12,033 nucleotides of DNA, from the NCBI GenBank assembly GCA_009705185.1, contig WLCS01000017.1, positions 1 through 12,033 on the forward strand, in the 5' to 3' direction. The DNA is from Actinomycetota bacterium (GTDB lineage Bacteria; Actinomycetota; Actinomycetes; Nanopelagicales; Nanopelagicaceae). This document shows positions 9,026-12,033 of the stretch, piece by piece (the first letter of the stretch is position 1; the number at the start of each line of letters is the position of its first letter). The notes beneath the pieces were generated by a model. That model saw only the letters and a program-made list of their open reading frames with translations, was not told the DNA's origin and did no database searches. The position numbers and the translations under genes were made by a program.

Positions 9026-10095
9026 TTTCGCGCCTTATTAAGAATCAACGTCGTAGCTAGAAGTCCTATACCAATTTCTATAAATAGTGACACAGTAAAT
9101 TTCCAGATAGAAACCCCGACTGCACCCATCTCAGTTGTTATTAATGATCCACTTGCAAGGTATCCAAAGAGTGCAACGCCAGCGAGTGTGAATACGAAAG
9201 ATTGAACCATTCCTTGCAACTGGTATTCGCGAGTTAAGAACGCGAGCAATACCCCAATTCCAATAAAGAAAAGGACGCCAATCACTGCAAATGGTTGTTT
9301 AGCTACTGGCAATATTCCAAGTAATGGAAGCGCTGGAATTTGTCCAAGCTGATACCAGAGCGGAGAAATAATTGTGCCTGCCCCAACTGCCACGCCACTA
9401 CCGGAGAAATAGGCAGCGACTCCTACTGCAGCATTGGGTAAGTAAAGAACGTTAAGGGCAAGAAGCAAAAAGCCACCAAAAATTCCAGGCTCAAGTGAGG
9501 TAGTGATGTTCTTTACTTGAGCGAAATTAGCGATGATCAGAATCATGACTATTAGGAATGCAGCTCCAATAATGATTGCTAGCAATCTCGTAGCAATAAT
9601 GAGAGTGCGTGATGGGGTCAGTCGATATCCCACAGTCATAGTTGCAAGAAATGCAATGAGAAATGCAAAAATTGGCGCTAAGTACCATTGCGGTGAAATA
9701 GCTGTTGATCTGCTTGCGAAGGCAAGCAAGGTTGTAAAGAGTGCGTACATCATTGAGAAAATTAGCCTGACTCCGTTGAGATCATGGAAGTCACCTTTAA
9801 GACGATCAAGTGCTCGCGCAAATGTTGTTCGCACAACAATGAATGGCAATACCACTGCGCCAATTGGTAGGAATGTTAAGTATCCAGAAATTCCTGATGG
9901 TGGCAGTGCTAATTGAAATGGGATGTGATGTGCGCCGAGCCAAATCCAAACAGCGCCTCTGATTGGGTCTGTTGTACTGCCTGATGCGCTTCCTGCAGTT
10001 GCCCATGCAATAAGTGAAATAAATGAAAATGGAAGAATAAGAAAAGCGGCGCTACGAATAACGTGAGACAACGAGACCGAGAGGACGCGTTGCAT
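9022..10095 (-). CDS. DUF6350 / PerM-like multi-pass membrane protein
   Basis: A 357-residue integral membrane protein with about nine or ten hydrophobic segments (near 14-34, 70-90, 108-128, 136-156, 166-190, 203-225, 268-287, 298-317 and 330-352). It carries a conserved-looking glycine loop GSGVAVGAGTIISP (232-245) and a WLGAHHIPFQL stretch after the first segment. The position between sucD and purN matches Mycobacterium tuberculosis perM (Rv0955), a DUF6350 protein reported to be needed for persistence and linked to cell division through FtsB. I assign it by position and the loop motif, so homology is likely but the role here is inference. It is shorter than the mycobacterial protein. The ATG at 10095 follows the sucD stop by 7 nt with no clear Shine-Dalgarno, and its stop overlaps the purN GTG by 4 nt, so it is embedded in the operon by coupling on both sides. 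Confidence 0.82.
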   Translation of the reverse strand: MQRVLSVSLSHVIRSAAFLILPFSFISLIAWATAGSASGSTTDPIRGAVWIWLGAHHIPFQLALPPSGISGYLTFLPIGAVVLPFIVVRTTFARALDRLKGDFHDLNGVRLIFSMMYALFTTLLAFASRSTAISPQWYLAPIFAFLIAFLATMTVGYRLTPSRTLIIATRLLAIIIGAAFLIVMILIIANFAQVKNITTSLEPGIFGGFLLLALNVLYLPNAAVGVAAYFSGSGVAVGAGTIISPLWYQLGQIPALPLLGILPVAKQPFAVIGVLFFIGIGVLLAFLTREYQLQGMVQSFVFTLAGVALFGYLASGSLITTEMGAVGVSIWKFTVSLFIEIGIGLLATTLILNKARK

Positions 10096-10102
10096 CGTGA
10101 AA

Positions 10103-10984
10103 TTAACGACCTAGGATGTCGCGCATCAATTGCGCAGTTTCACTTGGAGTCTGTCCCACTTTTACACCAGCTGCTTCAAGAGCATCTTTCTTCGCTTGCG
10201 CAGTTCCTGATGAACCAGAAACAATCGCACCAGCATGACCCATTGTTTTACCTTCGGGTGCTGTGAATCCTGCAACGTAACCAACAACAGGCTTTGTTAC
10301 GTACTCTGAAATGAAAGCAGCTGCGCGTTCTTCAGCATCTCCGCCGATTTCACCAATCATGACGATTGCAGTGGTGTCTGGATCATCTTGGAAAGCACGA
10401 AGGCAATCGATATGTGTAGTACCAATTACTGGGTCTCCGCCGATTCCTACAGCTGTCGAGAATCCGATGTCGCGAAGTTCGTACATCATTTGGTAAGTAA
10501 GAGTTCCTGATTTTGAAACGAGACCAATCGGTCCGCGCTTTGTGATGTCGGCAGGAATAATTCCAACGTTTGATTGTTCTGGGCTAATCAGTCCTGGGCA
10601 GTTTGGACCAATGATCTGAGTAGTTCCCTTTTGTAATGAATATGCATAGAAGTATGCAGAGTCATGCACCGGAATTCCTTCGGTGATTACAACTACCAAT
10701 GGCATTTTTGCATCGATTGCATCAATGACTGCAGCTTTAGCAAACTTTGGTGGAACAAATACAACTGAAACATTTGCGCCAGTTGCTGCCATTGCTTCTG
10801 AAACCGTATTGAAAACTGGCAATGAGGTTCCATCAATATCTACAACTTGGCCACCTTTGCCTGGTGTTACTCCACCAACAACTTTGGTGCCAGAAGCCAA
10901 CATGCGGCGGGTGTGCTTTGTGCCTTCAGAGCCAGTCATGCCCTGAACAATTACTTTGCTGGATGAGTTAATAAAGATAGACAT
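10103..10984 (-). CDS. sucD: Succinate--CoA ligase, alpha subunit
   Basis: Alpha subunit of succinyl-CoA synthetase, which makes succinate and ATP or GTP from succinyl-CoA in the TCA cycle and forms a complex with SucC. Complete at 293 residues. The N-terminal CoA-binding domain shows [11 protein letters not shown] (15-25) and GVTPGKGG (38-45). [12 protein letters not shown] (124-135) and [10 protein letters not shown] (156-165) follow. The phosphorylated histidine is His250 in [10 protein letters not shown], equivalent to His246 in E. coli. Start chosen: ATG at 10984, sharing one base with the sucC TAA, so translation of the two subunits is directly coupled, which suits equal subunit amounts. 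The PerM-like gene begins 7 nt after its stop. Confidence 0.97.
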   Translation of the reverse strand: MSIFINSSSKVIVQGMTGSEGTKHTRRMLASGTKVVGGVTPGKGGQVVDIDGTSLPVFNTVSEAMAATGANVSVVFVPPKFAKAAVIDAIDAKMPLVVVITEGIPVHDSAYFYAYSLQKGTTQIIGPNCPGLISPEQSNVGIIPADITKRGPIGLVSKSGTLTYQMMYELRDIGFSTAVGIGGDPVIGTTHIDCLRAFQDDPDTTAIVMIGEIGGDAEERAAAFISEYVTKPVVGYVAGFTAPEGKTMGHAGAIVSGSSGTAQAKKDALEAAGVKVGQTPSETAQLMRDILGR

Positions 10985-12033
10985 TACTTCGCCGCCAATT
11001 CTGCAGCGCGTGAAGCTGCTCCATCCATAGTCTCTGCTTGCTCAACCAATGGGTGGTTTGCAGCGTTAAGAATTGCCCGACCTTCAAGTACGTTATTTCC
11101 ATCGAGGCGAACAACGATTGGCTTTGTCGCTTTTGGTCCTAGAAGTTCAAGTGCTTGCACGATTCCGTTTGCAACAGCATCGCAGGCGGTGATTCCACCA
11201 AAGACGTTTACAAATACGCTCTTTACATCTGGGTCACCCAAAATAATTGAAAGTCCATCTGCCATCACTTGTGCAGATGCGCCTCCACCAATATCAAGGA
11301 AGTTAGCTGGACGCATTCCACCGAATTTTTCGCCGGCGTATGCCACAACGTCGAGAGTCGACATCACTAGTCCGGCGCCGTTTCCGATGATTCCAACTTG
11401 GCCGTTATCGAGCTTTACGTAATTCAAACCTTTTTCTTTGGCAGCTGCTTCAAGTGCATTAGCAGTTGCGTGATCAACAAGTGCTTCGTGATCTGGTTGA
11501 CGGAAATCTGCATTGTCATCGAGGGTTACTTTTCCATCGAGTGCAACTACGCGACCGTCTTCTGTCTTTACAAGAGGATTGACTTCAACAAGAGTTGCAT
11601 CTTCAGATTGGAATGTCTCCCATAACTTAACGAGTACATCAGCAACTTGATCGGCAACATCTGCTGGGAACTGTGCTTGCGCAACAATCTCTTTCGCCTT
11701 TGCAAGAGAGATTCCATCAACTGCATTCACTGGAACTTTTGCTAACTTTTCTGGAGCTGTATGTGCTACCTCTTCAATTTCCATTCCACCGGCAACTGAT
11801 GCCATCACCAAGAAGGTGCGGTTTGAGCGATCAAGAAGAATTGAAACGTAGTATTCAGCTGCAATTGGCGCCGCCTGAGCAATCATCACTTTGTGAACAG
11901 TGTGACCCTTAATATCCATTCCAAGAATTGCGCCAGCTTTTTCTTTTGCATCATTTGCATCGACAGCAAGTTTTACACCGCCAGCTTTTCCACGACCACC
12001 AACTTTTACCTGCGCTTTGACGACAACTTTGCC
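10984..12033 (-). CDS. sucC: Succinate--CoA ligase, beta subunit (N-terminus cut by window edge)
   Basis: Beta subunit of succinyl-CoA synthetase, carrying the ATP-grasp nucleotide site. The frame is open to the right edge, giving 349 residues. Compared with about 390 in the family, roughly the first 40 residues and the start lie outside the window; the Met at 11919 is internal. The first visible residues, [18 protein letters not shown], are the ATP-grasp lysine and glycine-rich loop. Later motifs are VEVNPLV (metal/nucleotide binding), [12 protein letters not shown] and [10 protein letters not shown] in the CoA-ligase domain, then [12 protein letters not shown] and RLDGNN near the end. Nucleotide preference (ATP or GTP) is not readable by eye. 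It is the first gene of the block within view, so the main promoter of the operon is outside this window. Its stop overlaps the sucD start by one base. Confidence 0.96.
   Translation of the reverse strand, partial: GKVVVKAQVKVGGRGKAGGVKLAVDANDAKEKAGAILGMDIKGHTVHKVMIAQAAPIAAEYYVSILLDRSNRTFLVMASVAGGMEIEEVAHTAPEKLAKVPVNAVDGISLAKAKEIVAQAQFPADVADQVADVLVKLWETFQSEDATLVEVNPLVKTEDGRVVALDGKVTLDDNADFRQPDHEALVDHATANALEAAAKEKGLNYVKLDNGQVGIIGNGAGLVMSTLDVVAYAGEKFGGMRPANFLDIGGGASAQVMADGLSIILGDPDVKSVFVNVFGGITACDAVANGIVQALELLGPKATKPIVVRLDGNNVLEGRAILNAANHPLVEQAETMDGAASRAAELAAK

Noticed and set aside
9533..9916. Open frame of 127 codons on the plus strand
   Set aside because: Antisense to the PerM-like membrane gene. 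Its Arg/Met/Ala-rich translation is what the complement of hydrophobic codons produces.
10984..11919. sucC beginning at the Met at 11919
   Set aside because: The frame stays open to the right edge and encodes the conserved ATP-grasp loop upstream of that Met, so the Met is internal and the gene is partial.

Overview
The window looks like chromosomal housekeeping DNA from a compact, moderately low-GC actinobacterium. Candidates are free-living aquatic lineages such as the Nanopelagicales/acI group, but that placement is inference. The actinobacterial assignment rests on gene order and families: sucC-sucD, a PerM/DUF6350-type membrane protein, purN-purH, folD-DUF3017, then mdh. Also supporting it are an orphan MsiK/UgpC-type sugar ABC ATPase and a FolD with the KHRDC variant of the catalytic region. 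Spacing is very tight, and no intergenic stretch exceeds about 140 bases. I saw no mobile elements, CRISPR arrays, tRNAs or rRNAs.

Layout. Positions 1-1616 hold two genes on the minus strand: a CNNM/CorC-type transporter with CBS domains, followed 20 nt downstream by trpS, which runs off the left edge. A 136-nt divergent intergenic region (1617-1752) separates them from the only plus-strand gene, a ugpC/msiK-like ATPase (1753-2835). The leader of that ATPase can fold into hairpins and contains an inverted repeat that could cover its ribosome binding site. A strong hairpin, probably a bidirectional terminator (2847-2890), closes this gene against the convergent block to its right.

From the right edge down to 2896, ten minus-strand genes follow head to tail: sucC (partial), sucD, perM-like, purN, purH, folD, a DUF3017 gene, mdh, icd and an S51-family peptidase. 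Five of the nine junctions overlap or lie within 7 nt, and the largest gap is 48 nt. This suggests one long transcription unit, possibly with an internal start before mdh.

How they work together: sucCD, mdh and icd are TCA-cycle enzymes. FolD makes 10-formyl-tetrahydrofolate, which PurN and PurH consume in purine synthesis. The two small or large membrane proteins (DUF3017, PerM-like) are conserved passengers of unknown or only partly known role. The terminal peptidase looks translationally coupled to icd and is the least expected member. Nothing here is clearly a new system. The most worthwhile targets are the structured leader of the ATPase gene and the icd-peptidase coupling.
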